64,000 nucleotides of DNA from Bacillota bacterium (GCA_023390815.1 JAEWCC010000035.1:10680-74679); one strand, 5' to 3'; counted from the first letter of the stretch, positions 51,361 through 60,058 are shown. Notes: a model not told the origin generated them from the sequence alone. A program made the numbers and translations.

Positions 51361-52310
51361 AGATTGTTTTCATGGGCACGCCCGATTTTTCCGTGCCCAG
51401 CCTGAAAGCTTTGATATCGCGCGGCGATGAGATTGCCGCAGTTGTGACGCAGCCCGACCGCCAACGGGGCCGTGGCCAGCGACTGCTACCCTCGCCAGTG
51501 AAGGTGCTAGCCGAGGAGCACGGCATACCGGTACTGCAGTTTACGCGCATCAAATCGGCCGAAGGCGTGGCGGCGCTGCGCGCAATCGCGCCGGACATGA
51601 TCGTCACTGCGGCGTTCGGACAGATATTATCCAAGGATATCCTCGATATCCCGCCGAAGGGATGCCTCAACGTACACGCGTCGCTGCTGCCCAAATACCG
51701 CGGCGCGGCGCCCATCCAGTGGGCGATCATCAAAGGCGAGACGCAAAGCGGCGTCACGATCATGTATATGAATGAAGGACTCGACACGGGCGATATGATA
51801 TCCTCCGTCGCCGTGCCGATAGCTGACGATATGACGGGCGGCCAGCTCTATGAAACGCTGGCGCAGGCCGGCGCGGATTTGCTGATTAAAACGATAGACG
51901 ACATCGATAGCGGCAAGGCAAAACGCACGCCGCAAAACGATGCGGAGGCCAGCTATTACCCGCCGCTCAGCAAGGAACTCGGCCGGATCGACTGGAACAA
52001 GCCCGCGAAAGAGATTCGCAATCTCATCCGTGCGCTGAACCCCGTTCCCGGCACATACGGAGTGATCAACGGCAGCACGATCAAGATCTGGGCAGCCGAA
52101 TTGACGGAAGGACAGGGGAAACCGGGTCAGGTTGACTGCGCGGACACCAAACGGGGTTTGGTGATCGGCACGGGAGACGGGCTACTGCGCATTACCGAGA
52201 TGCAGGCACCGAACAGCAAGCGGATGACGCCTGCGGCTTACTTCTGCGGCTGCGCCATGCCCGGAGAGCAGTTCGAGCTATGTCCGGAACAGCCCGAGGT
52301 TTTAAAATGA
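51357..52310 (+). CDS. fmt: Methionyl-tRNA formyltransferase
   Basis: 317 residues. The formyl-transferase core has VFMGTPDFSVPSL at the start and NVHASLLPKYRGAAPIQWAIIKGE (folate and catalytic Asn/His region); the C-terminal OB-like domain binds initiator tRNA. It transfers a formyl group from 10-formyl-THF to Met-tRNA(fMet). It is linked by ATGA overlaps to both def and rsmB. Confidence 0.97.
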   Translation: MKIVFMGTPDFSVPSLKALISRGDEIAAVVTQPDRQRGRGQRLLPSPVKVLAEEHGIPVLQFTRIKSAEGVAALRAIAPDMIVTAAFGQILSKDILDIPPKGCLNVHASLLPKYRGAAPIQWAIIKGETQSGVTIMYMNEGLDTGDMISSVAVPIADDMTGGQLYETLAQAGADLLIKTIDDIDSGKAKRTPQNDAEASYYPPLSKELGRIDWNKPAKEIRNLIRALNPVPGTYGVINGSTIKIWAAELTEGQGKPGQVDCADTKRGLVIGTGDGLLRITEMQAPNSKRMTPAAYFCGCAMPGEQFELCPEQPEVLK

Positions 52311-53569
52311 CCGCACGTCGTGCCGCCTACGACGCGCTGACGGCGATATTGCAGGATGGCGCATATACGTCACTCGCGCTTAAAAAACATGTTCCGTCGT
52401 CGCTTTCGGCAGAGGACAGACGTTTCGCAACGCGGCTTGTGCGCACCACGCTGGAAAATCTGCTTCGCATCGATTACGCGCTGTCCGGGTTTATCAAAGG
52501 GCGGGTTCACGGCAGCGTGCGCAACATCCTGCGGCTGGGCGCGTGCCAGTTGATGTTCATGGACACCGCGGATTACGCGGCGGTGGGGGAAAGCGTTGCG
52601 CTGGCAAAGAAGGTTAAACCGCAGCTGGCGGGTTTTGTAAACGCCGTGCTGCGTGCACTGGTCAAGGGCAAAGACGCAATTGTATACCCTCAGGACAAAG
52701 ACGCGAAGGCGCTCAGCATAGAGGCGAGTTATCCGGAATGGATTTGCGAAAAGTTCATCCGGGACTTCGGATATGAATTTGCGCATGCGCTTCTCTCATA
52801 TCGCGGCGAAGAAGGCACACCCATCCGGCTTAATACTCTCAAAGCCGACGCGGCAAGCCTAGAGGCGGAGTTGGACAGGCTTGGGCTGGAATATACGAAG
52901 GGGAATGTACCGGACGCTTACATTGCTAAAGGCCTCACAGATATCGAAAACCTTGATATCTACCGCAACGGCTGGATCGCGGTCCAGTCGGAAAGTGCGA
53001 TGCGGGCAGTGCTTGCGGCGGAGCCACAAGCAGGTGAAAAGCTGCTGGACGCGTGTGCTGCGCCGGGCGGCAAGAGCGCTTTTGCCGCAGCTTTGACCGG
53101 CAACAGGCTGGAGATTACCGCGTGGGACATTCATCCGCACCGCGTAGATATGACGAATAAGAACTACACGCGATTGGGCGTCGCAAACGCCCAAGCGGTG
53201 CTTAACGATGCGAGTATCTTTGCGCCCGAATACGCGGCGGCTTTTGATTGTGTGATCGTGGACGCGCCCTGCTCCGCAATGGGCCTGATGGCTTCCAGCC
53301 CGGATATCCGCTACAACCGTAAACCGGAGGATATCGCGGCGCTCAGCGCAAAGCAATCCGAGATTCTGCAGACGTGCGCAAGGTATGTGAAACCGGGCGG
53401 AAGGCTCGCGTATTTCACGTGCTCGATCAACAAAGAGAACGAGGCGGTAACCGATCGCTTTGTCCGCGAAAATGTTGCCTATACCTATATCAAGCCGCCG
53501 GAAACGCTGTACCCGCACATAAGCGGCTCAGACGGTTTCTATATCGCCGTGATGAAGAGAAACAAATGA
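52307..53569 (+). CDS. rsmB: 16S rRNA (cytosine967-C5)-methyltransferase RsmB
   Basis: 420 residues from the ATG at 52307. An N-terminal NusB-like RNA-binding domain (ARRAAYDALTAILQDGAYTSLALKK) is followed by a NOL1/NOP2/Sun methyltransferase: SAM motif LLDACAAPGGKSAFAA and the catalytic cysteines in DAPCSAMGL and FTCSINKEN. It forms m5C967 in the 30S head. An upstream frame extension lies inside fmt and is not used. It overlaps rlmN by four bases. Confidence 0.96.
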   Translation: MTARRAAYDALTAILQDGAYTSLALKKHVPSSLSAEDRRFATRLVRTTLENLLRIDYALSGFIKGRVHGSVRNILRLGACQLMFMDTADYAAVGESVALAKKVKPQLAGFVNAVLRALVKGKDAIVYPQDKDAKALSIEASYPEWICEKFIRDFGYEFAHALLSYRGEEGTPIRLNTLKADAASLEAELDRLGLEYTKGNVPDAYIAKGLTDIENLDIYRNGWIAVQSESAMRAVLAAEPQAGEKLLDACAAPGGKSAFAAALTGNRLEITAWDIHPHRVDMTNKNYTRLGVANAQAVLNDASIFAPEYAAAFDCVIVDAPCSAMGLMASSPDIRYNRKPEDIAALSAKQSEILQTCARYVKPGGRLAYFTCSINKENEAVTDRFVRENVAYTYIKPPETLYPHISGSDGFYIAVMKRNK

Positions 53570-54570
53570 ACGATCTGCTTTCGCTGGACTTAAGCCAGCT
53601 GCAAAATATTATATCGGAGCTGGGCGTAAAGCCTTTCGTGGCAAAGCAATTGCAGGAATGGCTGGCCAAGGGCGCGTCGTTTGAGGAAATGACGAATCTG
53701 CCGAAGGCATTGCGCGAAGCGCTGCGCTCGGGCCATTCGGAAGGCTACGCCAAGATCATTGAAAAGCACGAATCGGCCGACGGCACGGTAAAGCTGCTGC
53801 TCGGCATGTCGGGCGGAGGTATGGTCGAATGCGTGATTATGCGCTATAAGTATGGCAATACGCTGTGTGTTTCCACGCAGGTCGGATGCCGCATGGGCTG
53901 CATCTTCTGCGCGTCGGGCAAGGAAGGCCTGGTACGGAACCTTTCCATCGGCGAGATGCGCTCCGAGTTCATCGCGGCGCAGCAGTTTGGCGAAATCGGC
54001 AACGTCGTCCTTATGGGTTCGGGCGAACCGATGGACAACTACGACAATGTTGTCGCGTACCTGCGCGCCCTGGGCGAGCAGCACGGTATCGGCATGCGGC
54101 ACATCTCGCTGTCCACATGCGGCATCGTACCGGGCATTGAAAAACTCGCGAATGAGGGGCTGCCGGTCACGCTGTGCATTTCGCTGCACTCGGCAATCGA
54201 TGAGAAGCGCCGGACGATTATGCCCACGGCGGCAGCCTTCCCGGTCCGGCGTATTTTGGACGCAGCGGACGCGTACTTCAGCAAAACAGGACGCCGCATC
54301 ATCATCGAATATACGTTGATTCGCGGCCTCAACGATGGTCCTGAGGATATGGAGGCGCTCATACGCGCACTGAAGAATATGAATTGCCACGTCAACATCA
54401 TACCCCTGAATGAGGCCGCTGGAGCGCTTCAGCCGCCCGGTTCGGGGCAAGCGAAGGCGTTCGCCGCCGCGCTTGAAAAACAGGGGCAGAGCGCGACGGT
54501 GCGCCGCTCGCTGGGGAGCGATATCGAGGGCGCCTGCGGGCAGCTCAAGCTGAAACGGGAGAAGAAATGA
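53566..54570 (+). CDS. rlmN: Dual-specificity 23S rRNA/tRNA adenine-C2 methyltransferase RlmN
   Basis: 334 residues from the ATG at 53566 overlapping the rsmB stop. The radical SAM cluster C-x3-C-x2-C (CRMGCIFC) lies near residue 107, and VLMGSGEPMDNYDNV is the SAM-binding region; the two methyl-carrying cysteines expected in this family can be assigned to the region of TLCISLHSA/RRSLGSDIEGACGQL. It methylates A2503 of 23S rRNA and A37 of some tRNAs. A longer frame inside rsmB has no family similarity. Confidence 0.95.
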   Translation: MNDLLSLDLSQLQNIISELGVKPFVAKQLQEWLAKGASFEEMTNLPKALREALRSGHSEGYAKIIEKHESADGTVKLLLGMSGGGMVECVIMRYKYGNTLCVSTQVGCRMGCIFCASGKEGLVRNLSIGEMRSEFIAAQQFGEIGNVVLMGSGEPMDNYDNVVAYLRALGEQHGIGMRHISLSTCGIVPGIEKLANEGLPVTLCISLHSAIDEKRRTIMPTAAAFPVRRILDAADAYFSKTGRRIIIEYTLIRGLNDGPEDMEALIRALKNMNCHVNIIPLNEAAGALQPPGSGQAKAFAAALEKQGQSATVRRSLGSDIEGACGQLKLKREKK

Positions 54571-55292
54571 TTTACTACGCCAAAACGCACAAAGGCTCCG
54601 TACGCCGGAACAACGAAGACGCATGCTACGCGCCGGACGACAGTCAAGGCTTCTTTGCGATCGTCGCGGATGGAATGGGCGGCCATAATGCGGGCGAAGT
54701 GGCGAGCCAAATCGTCGTCGATACGTTCGTAGAAATACTTGGCGGCATAAATTCTGTAGATGTGACGGAAGATGTGCTGCGCAGAACTTCCAGCGAAGCG
54801 AACGCGCGCGTGCTGGCAGACGCCGAAAAACATCCTGACCGGTGCGGAATGGGCTCCACCGCAACGGCAGCTGTATTTTGCGGCAACAGCGTACTGATCG
54901 GCCACGTGGGGGATTCCCGCGCGTACCTCTATCATGACGGCTGCTTAAAACAGATCACACGCGATCATTCCTATGTACAAATGCTGCTGGACCTGGGCTA
55001 TATCAACGAGGAGCAGGCAGCGGGGCACCCGCAGAAGAACATCATCACGCGCGCCATCGGTACCGATCCGCAGGTCGAGACGGATATTTTCCGCATATCG
55101 ATGAGCGGTGGAGACTGCCTGTTATTGTGCTCCGACGGACTTAACGGGATGATCTCAGACGAGCAAATCGCATCCATACTCGCGAGTGGTTATCAAACGG
55201 CTGCGGATCGTCTCATTGAGGCGGCGCTGGAGGCGGGCGGCGGGGACAACGTCAGCGTCGTGCTGGCTTGCGTGGAAGGTGGGGGCGTATGA
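54567..55292 (+). CDS. prpC: PP2C-type Ser/Thr protein phosphatase (PrpC/Stp)
   Basis: 241 residues of a minimal PP2C domain. Metal-binding motifs are visible: SVRRNNEDACY (residues about 10-20), VADGMGGHNAGEVAS, GHVGDSRAYLY and LLCSDGLNGMISDEQI, with a final GGGDNVSVVL. It dephosphorylates substrates of the PrkC kinase encoded next. The ATG overlaps the rlmN stop, and its own stop overlaps prkC, so the antagonistic pair is made together. Confidence 0.96.
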   Translation: MIYYAKTHKGSVRRNNEDACYAPDDSQGFFAIVADGMGGHNAGEVASQIVVDTFVEILGGINSVDVTEDVLRRTSSEANARVLADAEKHPDRCGMGSTATAAVFCGNSVLIGHVGDSRAYLYHDGCLKQITRDHSYVQMLLDLGYINEEQAAGHPQKNIITRAIGTDPQVETDIFRISMSGGDCLLLCSDGLNGMISDEQIASILASGYQTAADRLIEAALEAGGGDNVSVVLACVEGGGV

Positions 55293-57124
55293 TTGGCAGG
55301 CTATTAGGCAGCCGCTACGCAATCATCGAAAACGTCGATTCGGGCGGCATGGCATACATCTATAAAGCGGTCTGCAAAAAGACGAACAGCATCGTTGCCG
55401 TGAAGGTGCTTAAAGATGAGTTCTCGGGCAGCGAGGAATACGTCAGCCGATTTAAAAAGGAAGCCGAAGCCGCGTTTTCACTCGAACACAAAAACATCGT
55501 GCATGTCACCGATATCGGCTGCGATAACGGTACCTATTATATGGTCATGGAATTCGTCGAGGGATGCTCGCTGAAAGCGTTGATTGAGCAAAAGGGATGT
55601 ATCGACGAAAAAGAGGCAATCGGATACACTGTGCAGATCTGCGACGCGCTGGAGGCCGCACACTGCGAGGGGATCATCCATCGCGACATCAAACCGCAAA
55701 ATATCCTGGTGGATCAGCAAGGGCAGATCAAACTGACTGATTTCGGGATCGCAACCAGCGTTACGTCCAAGGAACCAAAGGACAATCAGGTGATGGGGTC
55801 CGTGTATTACATTTCCCCGGAACAGGCGAAAGGCGAAAAGACGGATTCGCGCACAGATATCTATTCACTGGGGATCGTGCTGTATGAAATGCTGACCGGC
55901 AAGCTGCCGCATACGGGCGACAAGTCGGTGGCAGTGGCGCTAAAGCATATCAACGAGAAACTGACACCTCCGATTGTAAAGAACAGCGGGATATCCATGG
56001 CGGCCAACAACGTCGTGATCAAGGCAACGAATAAAGCGCCAAAGGAACGTTATCGGAGCGCGGAAGCGTTTAAGAAGGATCTGATGCGCACAGCCGCCGA
56101 ACCGGACGGCGATTATGTGCAAATTCCTAAAGCGCTTTCTGATGTGGACCGGGCTAAAATTCACGGACGCCATAAGGTCTGGAAGCGGTGCATTCTCGTT
56201 GCGCTGCTGCTCATCGCCGGTGCGGCAGTCTATTTGGGGTTTTGCCTTTTTGGCCAGCCGCCGTTTGATATGGTCGAGGTTCTTGATACGACCGGAATGC
56301 AGGCCAACATTGCGCAGGACATGCTTAGGAGCAACGGACTCCTCGTCGATTTTGCATATGAGTCCAGTGAGACCACCGATGAGGGCGTCGTCATTACCCA
56401 ATCGATCGGGAAAGGCATACAGGTATCCAAAGGCTCTTCCATCACGCTTACGGTATCCAGCGGGCCTGCCGGTCTGGTAATGCCCGACGTCGTAGGGTTA
56501 AGTACGGACGAAGCGCAGGCGACCATTGCTTCGATGGGGCTCGATCCTGCGGATATCACCTACGAAGAAAGTAGTGATGTACCTCCCGGGCAGGTGATTT
56601 CCCAGATGCCCGAGGCCGATAGCGATATTGAATCGGACGTGCTGATCAGCCTCGTCGTATCGGGGCAGCCCGCCGAGGAAGGTATGCTGATGCCCGCTGT
56701 AAAGGATATGCAGCTCGATCAGGCGGTCAATCTCTTAAAGGGATCGGGCTTTACGAACTGCCTCGTATATGAACAGGACAGCGAACTGGCAGCCGGAACT
56801 GTGAAAGACCAAAGCCCGGCGGAGGGCGTACAGACGCCTTTTTCGGGCGAGGTGGTACTTTATGCAAGCCGCTATACCAACAAAGCCTATTCGGGCATAT
56901 TTGACCAGACGATCGACCTGATCGATGCAGGTGCGAAATTGCGCGTGGTGCTGGTCGATAAAATCAACGGAAGCGATATTAAGTTTGTGGTGCACGAAGA
57001 AACGGCGAAATCAACTGCTCCTCGCTTGAATCTGATGCTTTCAGCGGTTACGAGCGGGAAGAAAACGATTGTGATATATGTGAATAATGTAGAGACATAC
57101 TCTTACGAGGTTACATTTGGCTGA
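55289..57124 (+). CDS. prkC: PASTA-domain Ser/Thr protein kinase PrkC/Stk
   Basis: 611 residues from the ATG at 55289. The cytoplasmic kinase domain (about 8-270) has the catalytic loop HRDIKPQNIL, DFGIA and YYISPEQAKGE. A single transmembrane helix (about 298-318, RCILVALLLIAGAAVYLGFCLF) leads to three extracellular PASTA repeats (about 330-395, 396-463 and 468-530) and a C-terminal beta domain (about 532-611). PASTA domains bind muropeptides, and in B. subtilis PrkC triggers germination and wall homeostasis. Members with three repeats are usual in Firmicutes. Confidence 0.96.
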   Translation: MIGRLLGSRYAIIENVDSGGMAYIYKAVCKKTNSIVAVKVLKDEFSGSEEYVSRFKKEAEAAFSLEHKNIVHVTDIGCDNGTYYMVMEFVEGCSLKALIEQKGCIDEKEAIGYTVQICDALEAAHCEGIIHRDIKPQNILVDQQGQIKLTDFGIATSVTSKEPKDNQVMGSVYYISPEQAKGEKTDSRTDIYSLGIVLYEMLTGKLPHTGDKSVAVALKHINEKLTPPIVKNSGISMAANNVVIKATNKAPKERYRSAEAFKKDLMRTAAEPDGDYVQIPKALSDVDRAKIHGRHKVWKRCILVALLLIAGAAVYLGFCLFGQPPFDMVEVLDTTGMQANIAQDMLRSNGLLVDFAYESSETTDEGVVITQSIGKGIQVSKGSSITLTVSSGPAGLVMPDVVGLSTDEAQATIASMGLDPADITYEESSDVPPGQVISQMPEADSDIESDVLISLVVSGQPAEEGMLMPAVKDMQLDQAVNLLKGSGFTNCLVYEQDSELAAGTVKDQSPAEGVQTPFSGEVVLYASRYTNKAYSGIFDQTIDLIDAGAKLRVVLVDKINGSDIKFVVHEETAKSTAPRLNLMLSAVTSGKKTIVIYVNNVETYSYEVTFG

Positions 57125-58004
57125 TCTGAATATGACAGGCAAGATACTAAAAGGCGTCGGCGGCTTCTATACCGTACTGGACGCGAACGGAAAGCAATAT
57201 GAATGCAGGGCATGCGGGAGGTTCCGTAATGAGGGGGAAACGCCGCTACCGGGGGACGATGTCGAGTTTTCACCAGAAACCGCGTACATCGATCAGATAC
57301 TGCCCCGGCGCAGCGAACTGAAACGTCCCCGCGTTGCAAACGTCGATATGGTCGCCATTGTGGCATCTCCTGACAAGCCTAAAATAGACGCACTGCTGTG
57401 CGATAAGCTGATCATTTCGGCCAGGCGCAACGGCATTGAACCCCTGCTGGTGCTGAATAAATGCGATGCGGCAACGCAGAGTGATATAGAAAAAATATGC
57501 GCCGATTATCGTGGCGCGGTGGAAACTGTATGTGTCTCAGCCCGAACAAACCTTGGGCTTGATGAGCTAAAAGAGAGGCTTTCGGGCAAATGCACCTGCT
57601 TTGCGGGGCAATCCGCAGTCGGGAAGTCGTCGCTGCTCAATGCCATGTTCCGGGGGCTTACGCTCAAAACGGATGGGCTATCCAGAAAGACCGATCGAGG
57701 CAAACACACCACACGTCATGCAGAGCTGTTGGTGCCGGAAGACTTTTCGGGAACCGTTGTGGATACGCCCGGTTTTTCGTTTTTCGAGAACGACGATATC
57801 GAACCTGAAGCGCTTTGGATGCACTACAGCGACATGCGCCCATTCGGTGGGCATTGCCGATATCCATCATGCCTGCACGTGGGGGAACCAGACTGCGGGG
57901 TGAAGGAAGCCCTGCAGCGCGGCGACATCAGTCCAAACCGGTACGCACGGTACCTGGAAATATTGAAAGAGCTTAAAGAAAAGAGGGACAAAAGGTATGA
58001 TTAA
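57117..58004 (+). CDS. rsgA: Ribosome small-subunit-dependent GTPase RsgA
   Basis: 295 residues from a TTG at 57117 that overlaps the prkC stop and lies 6 nt after GAGG; ATG 57132 is an alternative without a ribosome site. It is a circularly permuted GTPase: an OB fold, then NKCD (G4), GQSAVGKSS (G1) and DTPGF (G3), and a C-terminal zinc knuckle (CRYPSCLH...C). It checks late 30S assembly. Its place between prkC and rpe matches B. subtilis. Confidence 0.95.
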   Translation: MADLNMTGKILKGVGGFYTVLDANGKQYECRACGRFRNEGETPLPGDDVEFSPETAYIDQILPRRSELKRPRVANVDMVAIVASPDKPKIDALLCDKLIISARRNGIEPLLVLNKCDAATQSDIEKICADYRGAVETVCVSARTNLGLDELKERLSGKCTCFAGQSAVGKSSLLNAMFRGLTLKTDGLSRKTDRGKHTTRHAELLVPEDFSGTVVDTPGFSFFENDDIEPEALWMHYSDMRPFGGHCRYPSCLHVGEPDCGVKEALQRGDISPNRYARYLEILKELKEKRDKRYD

Positions 58005-58641
58005 AATTGCACCGTCCATACTTTCGGCGGATTTTACCAACATGATCGACGCAGTGAGGCTGCTGGAGCGGGCGGGAGCGGACTATATCCATTGTGACGT
58101 CATGGACGGTACATTTGTGCCCAACATCACGTTCGGCCAGTACATGGTGAGAGACCTGCGCAAACATACGGCGTTGACGCTCGACGCGCATCTGATGGTG
58201 GATCGCCCCGAAAGGTTCGTCGAAGACTTTGCGAATTTCGGCGCGGATATCATCACGGTGCACGCCGAAGCCAGTTTGCATCTTGACCGTACGCTGCAGA
58301 TGATTCGCGCGGCAGGCAAGAAAGCCGGTGTGGCATTAAATCCGCATACGCCGCTCACCGTGCTCGATTACATATTGGAACGCGTCGATATGGTGCTCCT
58401 CATGTCCGTAAACCCCGGATTCGGCGGCCAGAGCTTCATCCCCAGCTCGCTGGAGAAGGCTTCACGGCTTAAAGGCATGATCAACAGTCGCGGTCTTGAT
58501 ATCGATATCCAGATGGATGGGGGCATCGGGCTACACAATGTGAAAGAGGTCACCGAGGCGGGAGTGAATGTGATCGTCGCGGGCAACGCGATATTCAATA
58601 CGCCCGACCCGGTGGAAACAATCCGTCAGATGAGGCTGTAA
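57997..58641 (+). CDS. rpe: Ribulose-phosphate 3-epimerase
   Basis: 214 residues, a TIM barrel with IAPSILSADF at the N-terminus, DVMDGTFVPNITFGQ (metal-binding His region is CDVMDG), LMSVNPGFGGQSF and QMDGGIG. It interconverts ribulose- and xylulose-5-phosphate in the pentose phosphate pathway, which also receives ribose-5-phosphate from DeoB. It overlaps rsgA by 8 nt. Confidence 0.97.
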   Translation: MIKIAPSILSADFTNMIDAVRLLERAGADYIHCDVMDGTFVPNITFGQYMVRDLRKHTALTLDAHLMVDRPERFVEDFANFGADIITVHAEASLHLDRTLQMIRAAGKKAGVALNPHTPLTVLDYILERVDMVLLMSVNPGFGGQSFIPSSLEKASRLKGMINSRGLDIDIQMDGGIGLHNVKEVTEAGVNVIVAGNAIFNTPDPVETIRQMRL

Positions 58642-58644
58642 AAA

Positions 58645-59283
58645 ATGAATTGGCTCATCGTCACAGGAGGCGCTGCGCCTGAAAGCGCGCTGCTCAAAGA
58701 GCAGGCTGCGCAGGCCGACCGCATCATAGCGGTAGACGGCGCTGCCGATTTACTCGTGCGCGAGAGAGTTGCGCCCCATGTGCTGATTGGCGATTTCGAC
58801 ACAGCCTCAAAGATAAGCATCGATATGCTGACCGCAGGAGGCGCGCAAGCCGTCCGGCTTCCCGTACATAAAAACATGACCGACACCGAAGCCGCGATGG
58901 ATTATGCGCTGGATGCGGGCGCGGATGACATTACGATACTGGGCGCGCTGGGTACTCGCGCGGATCATACGCTCTCCAACATCGGTATGTTGCTGCGCGC
59001 TTACCGCCGTGGCGCTGCATGCCGCATATTGGATGAATTCAACGTGCTGGAAGCCGCAACGGGGGAGTATACGCTCGCCGGTGTACCCGGCCAGACGGTT
59101 TCCATACTGCCGCTAACTGGGGACCTTATCGTAACGGCCAGCGGGCTTACTTACCCGTTGGAAGCGCTCTCACTGCCTTTCGGCTCATCGCGCGGGGTCA
59201 GCAACCTCATGAAAGGCACAAGCGCACACCTTTCTATTTCCGGCGGAATCGCGCTGATTATTCATATCCGAAAAAATGCGTAA
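58645..59283 (+). CDS. thiN: Thiamine pyrophosphokinase
   Basis: 212 residues. TPK domain with VTGGAAPESALL at the start, VAPHVLIGDFDTAS (the conserved GDFDS-like ATP/Mg site), NMTDTEAAMDYALDAGADDITILGALGTRADHTLSN, and a C-terminal beta-sandwich. It converts thiamine and ATP to thiamine diphosphate. It follows rpe by 3 bp; the rpe-thiN-spoVM order is conserved. GAGG lies 9 nt before the ATG. Confidence 0.94.
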   Translation: MNWLIVTGGAAPESALLKEQAAQADRIIAVDGAADLLVRERVAPHVLIGDFDTASKISIDMLTAGGAQAVRLPVHKNMTDTEAAMDYALDAGADDITILGALGTRADHTLSNIGMLLRAYRRGAACRILDEFNVLEAATGEYTLAGVPGQTVSILPLTGDLIVTASGLTYPLEALSLPFGSSRGVSNLMKGTSAHLSISGGIALIIHIRKNA

Positions 59284-59349
59284 CATTTCTTCGCTCATCT
59301 CCGTATGATAAACAAGACGCAGTTCGTACAGCCCGCCGGAGGTGATCGC

Positions 59350-59511
59350 TTGAATTTTGGTAACTGTTGGGGTAAGAAGATTATCGGATTTTTTCTGATA
59401 TGCATCGGTGTGATCATGCTGATCTGCTTCATGCCGTACTGGCTATGGCTGGCCCTGCTGGGGCTTTTGCTGATTGGCGTGGGGTGTTTCGTACTTGCAA
59501 GGAGATTTTGA
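59350..59511 (+). CDS. Small hydrophobic membrane protein upstream of spoVM, function unknown
   Basis: 53 residues from a TTG start at 59350. The evidence for this start is a near-perfect GGAGGTGAT ribosome site 7 nt upstream (59338-59346); an earlier ATG (59305) would place that site inside the gene. Two hydrophobic stretches (about residues 11-25 and 28-47) separated by MPYW suggest a helical hairpin; there are four cysteines and a basic LARRF tail. I do not recognise the family. It lies between thiN and spoVM, 25 bp before the latter, so it may also be a sporulation product, but only position argues for this. Confidence 0.7.
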   Translation: MNFGNCWGKKIIGFFLICIGVIMLICFMPYWLWLALLGLLLIGVGCFVLARRF

Positions 59512-59536
59512 CGAAGGTCATCAGGAGGTGTGTCGC

Positions 59537-59602
59537 ATGAAGATCTATTGCTTCAAAGCGCCGCGTTTTCTTCGCGGGTTACTGAGGAAAATATTCAGAT
59601 AA
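59537..59602 (+). CDS. spoVM: Stage V sporulation protein M (21 codons)
   Basis: A 21-residue amphipathic peptide starting MKIYCFKAPRFLRGLL and ending with basic residues. It aligns directly with B. subtilis SpoVM (26 residues, MKFYTIKLPKFLGGIV...), keeping the Lys2, Tyr4, Lys7, Pro9, Phe11-Leu12 and Gly14 pattern. SpoVM recognises the convex forespore membrane and anchors the SpoIVA coat basement. AGGAGGTG lies 6 nt upstream. It sits at the conserved thiN-spoVM-rpmB locus. It is too short for automatic ORF calling and is five residues shorter than the Bacillus form. Confidence 0.93.
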   Translation: MKIYCFKAPRFLRGLLRKIFR

Positions 59603-59616
59603 AGCATACATAGGCC

Positions 59617-59645
59617 TTTGCCCGGAGCGCAGCGTTCCGGGCAAA
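59617..59645. terminator. Hairpin after spoVM, possibly a bidirectional terminator
   Basis: TTTGCCCGGA (59617-59626) pairs with TCCGGGCAAA (59636-59645), extendable by one G-U pair. It has no long T-run on either strand, so strength is uncertain. Confidence 0.55.
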
Positions 59646-59666
59646 TATATGCCGTGAAAAATGCGG

Positions 59667-59696
59667 TAAAATAATGAAAGCGGCTCGCTGGCCGCT
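59667..59696 (-). terminator. Probable terminator of rpmB
   Basis: On the minus strand AGCGGC (59696-59691) and GCCGCT (59684-59679) form a 6-bp stem with a 6-nt loop, followed by a T-rich tract (TTCATTATTTT). It lies 38 nt after the rpmB stop. Confidence 0.6.
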
Positions 59697-59733
59697 CTCG
59701 TGCAATCTTTTATGCTTTTAAGCATACCGCAAT

Positions 59734-59922
59734 CTAACCGCGGACAACCTTTCCTGAACGGAGGCACCGGGTGCAGACATAGATGTTTTTCGGGGCTCCA
59801 TCGACAACGGCGCGCACGCGCTGCACGTTGGGGGACCAGGTGCGTTTTGCTTTGCGGTTGGAATGGCTCACGGTGTTGCCCGAAGCGATTCCTTTATTGC
59901 AAATTTCACAATACTTTGCCAT
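59734..59922 (-). CDS. rpmB: 50S ribosomal protein L28, zinc-binding (C+) form
   Basis: 62 residues from the ATG at 59922, the normal length; two upstream start codons lie at the ribosome site GAGAGG. The sequence MAKYCEICNKG and IYVCTRCLRSGKV carries two C-x2-C pairs, so this is the zinc-binding C+ type of L28, unlike the cysteine-free B. subtilis protein. It is transcribed opposite to the flanking genes, as in B. subtilis. Confidence 0.95.
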   Translation of the reverse strand: MAKYCEICNKGIASGNTVSHSNRKAKRTWSPNVQRVRAVVDGAPKNIYVCTRCLRSGKVVRG

Positions 59923-59959
59923 ATTCATCAACCTCTCTGCCGAAAATCAAGCAGTGACT

Positions 59960-59988
59960 ATTTTATCACTGGAGTTCAAAATTGGCAA
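59960..59988 (-). promoter_or_regulatory. Promoter of rpmB
   Basis: Minus strand TTGCCA (59988-59983), 17-bp spacer, TAAAAT (59965-59960). A short palindrome ATTGG-N5-CCAAT (59981-59995) overlaps the -35; its meaning is unknown. Confidence 0.78.
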
Positions 59989-60029
59989 GGCCAATTCTTT
60001 AAATTTTCGTTGCATTTTTACCAAATCGC

Positions 60030-60058
60030 TTGACGATACTGCGAAAAAGCGTTAGATT
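60030..60058 (+). promoter_or_regulatory. Promoter of asp23-fakA-recG
   Basis: TTGACG (60030-60035), 17-bp spacer, TAGATT (60053-60058). Start expected near 60065, 44 nt before the asp23 ATG. This and the rpmB promoter account for the 186-bp divergent gap. Confidence 0.72.

Noticed and set aside
59284..59349. Sporulation sigma-factor promoter before the 53-residue gene and spoVM
   Set aside because: I looked for sigma-E, sigma-F/G and sigma-K patterns and found no pair of elements good enough to report.
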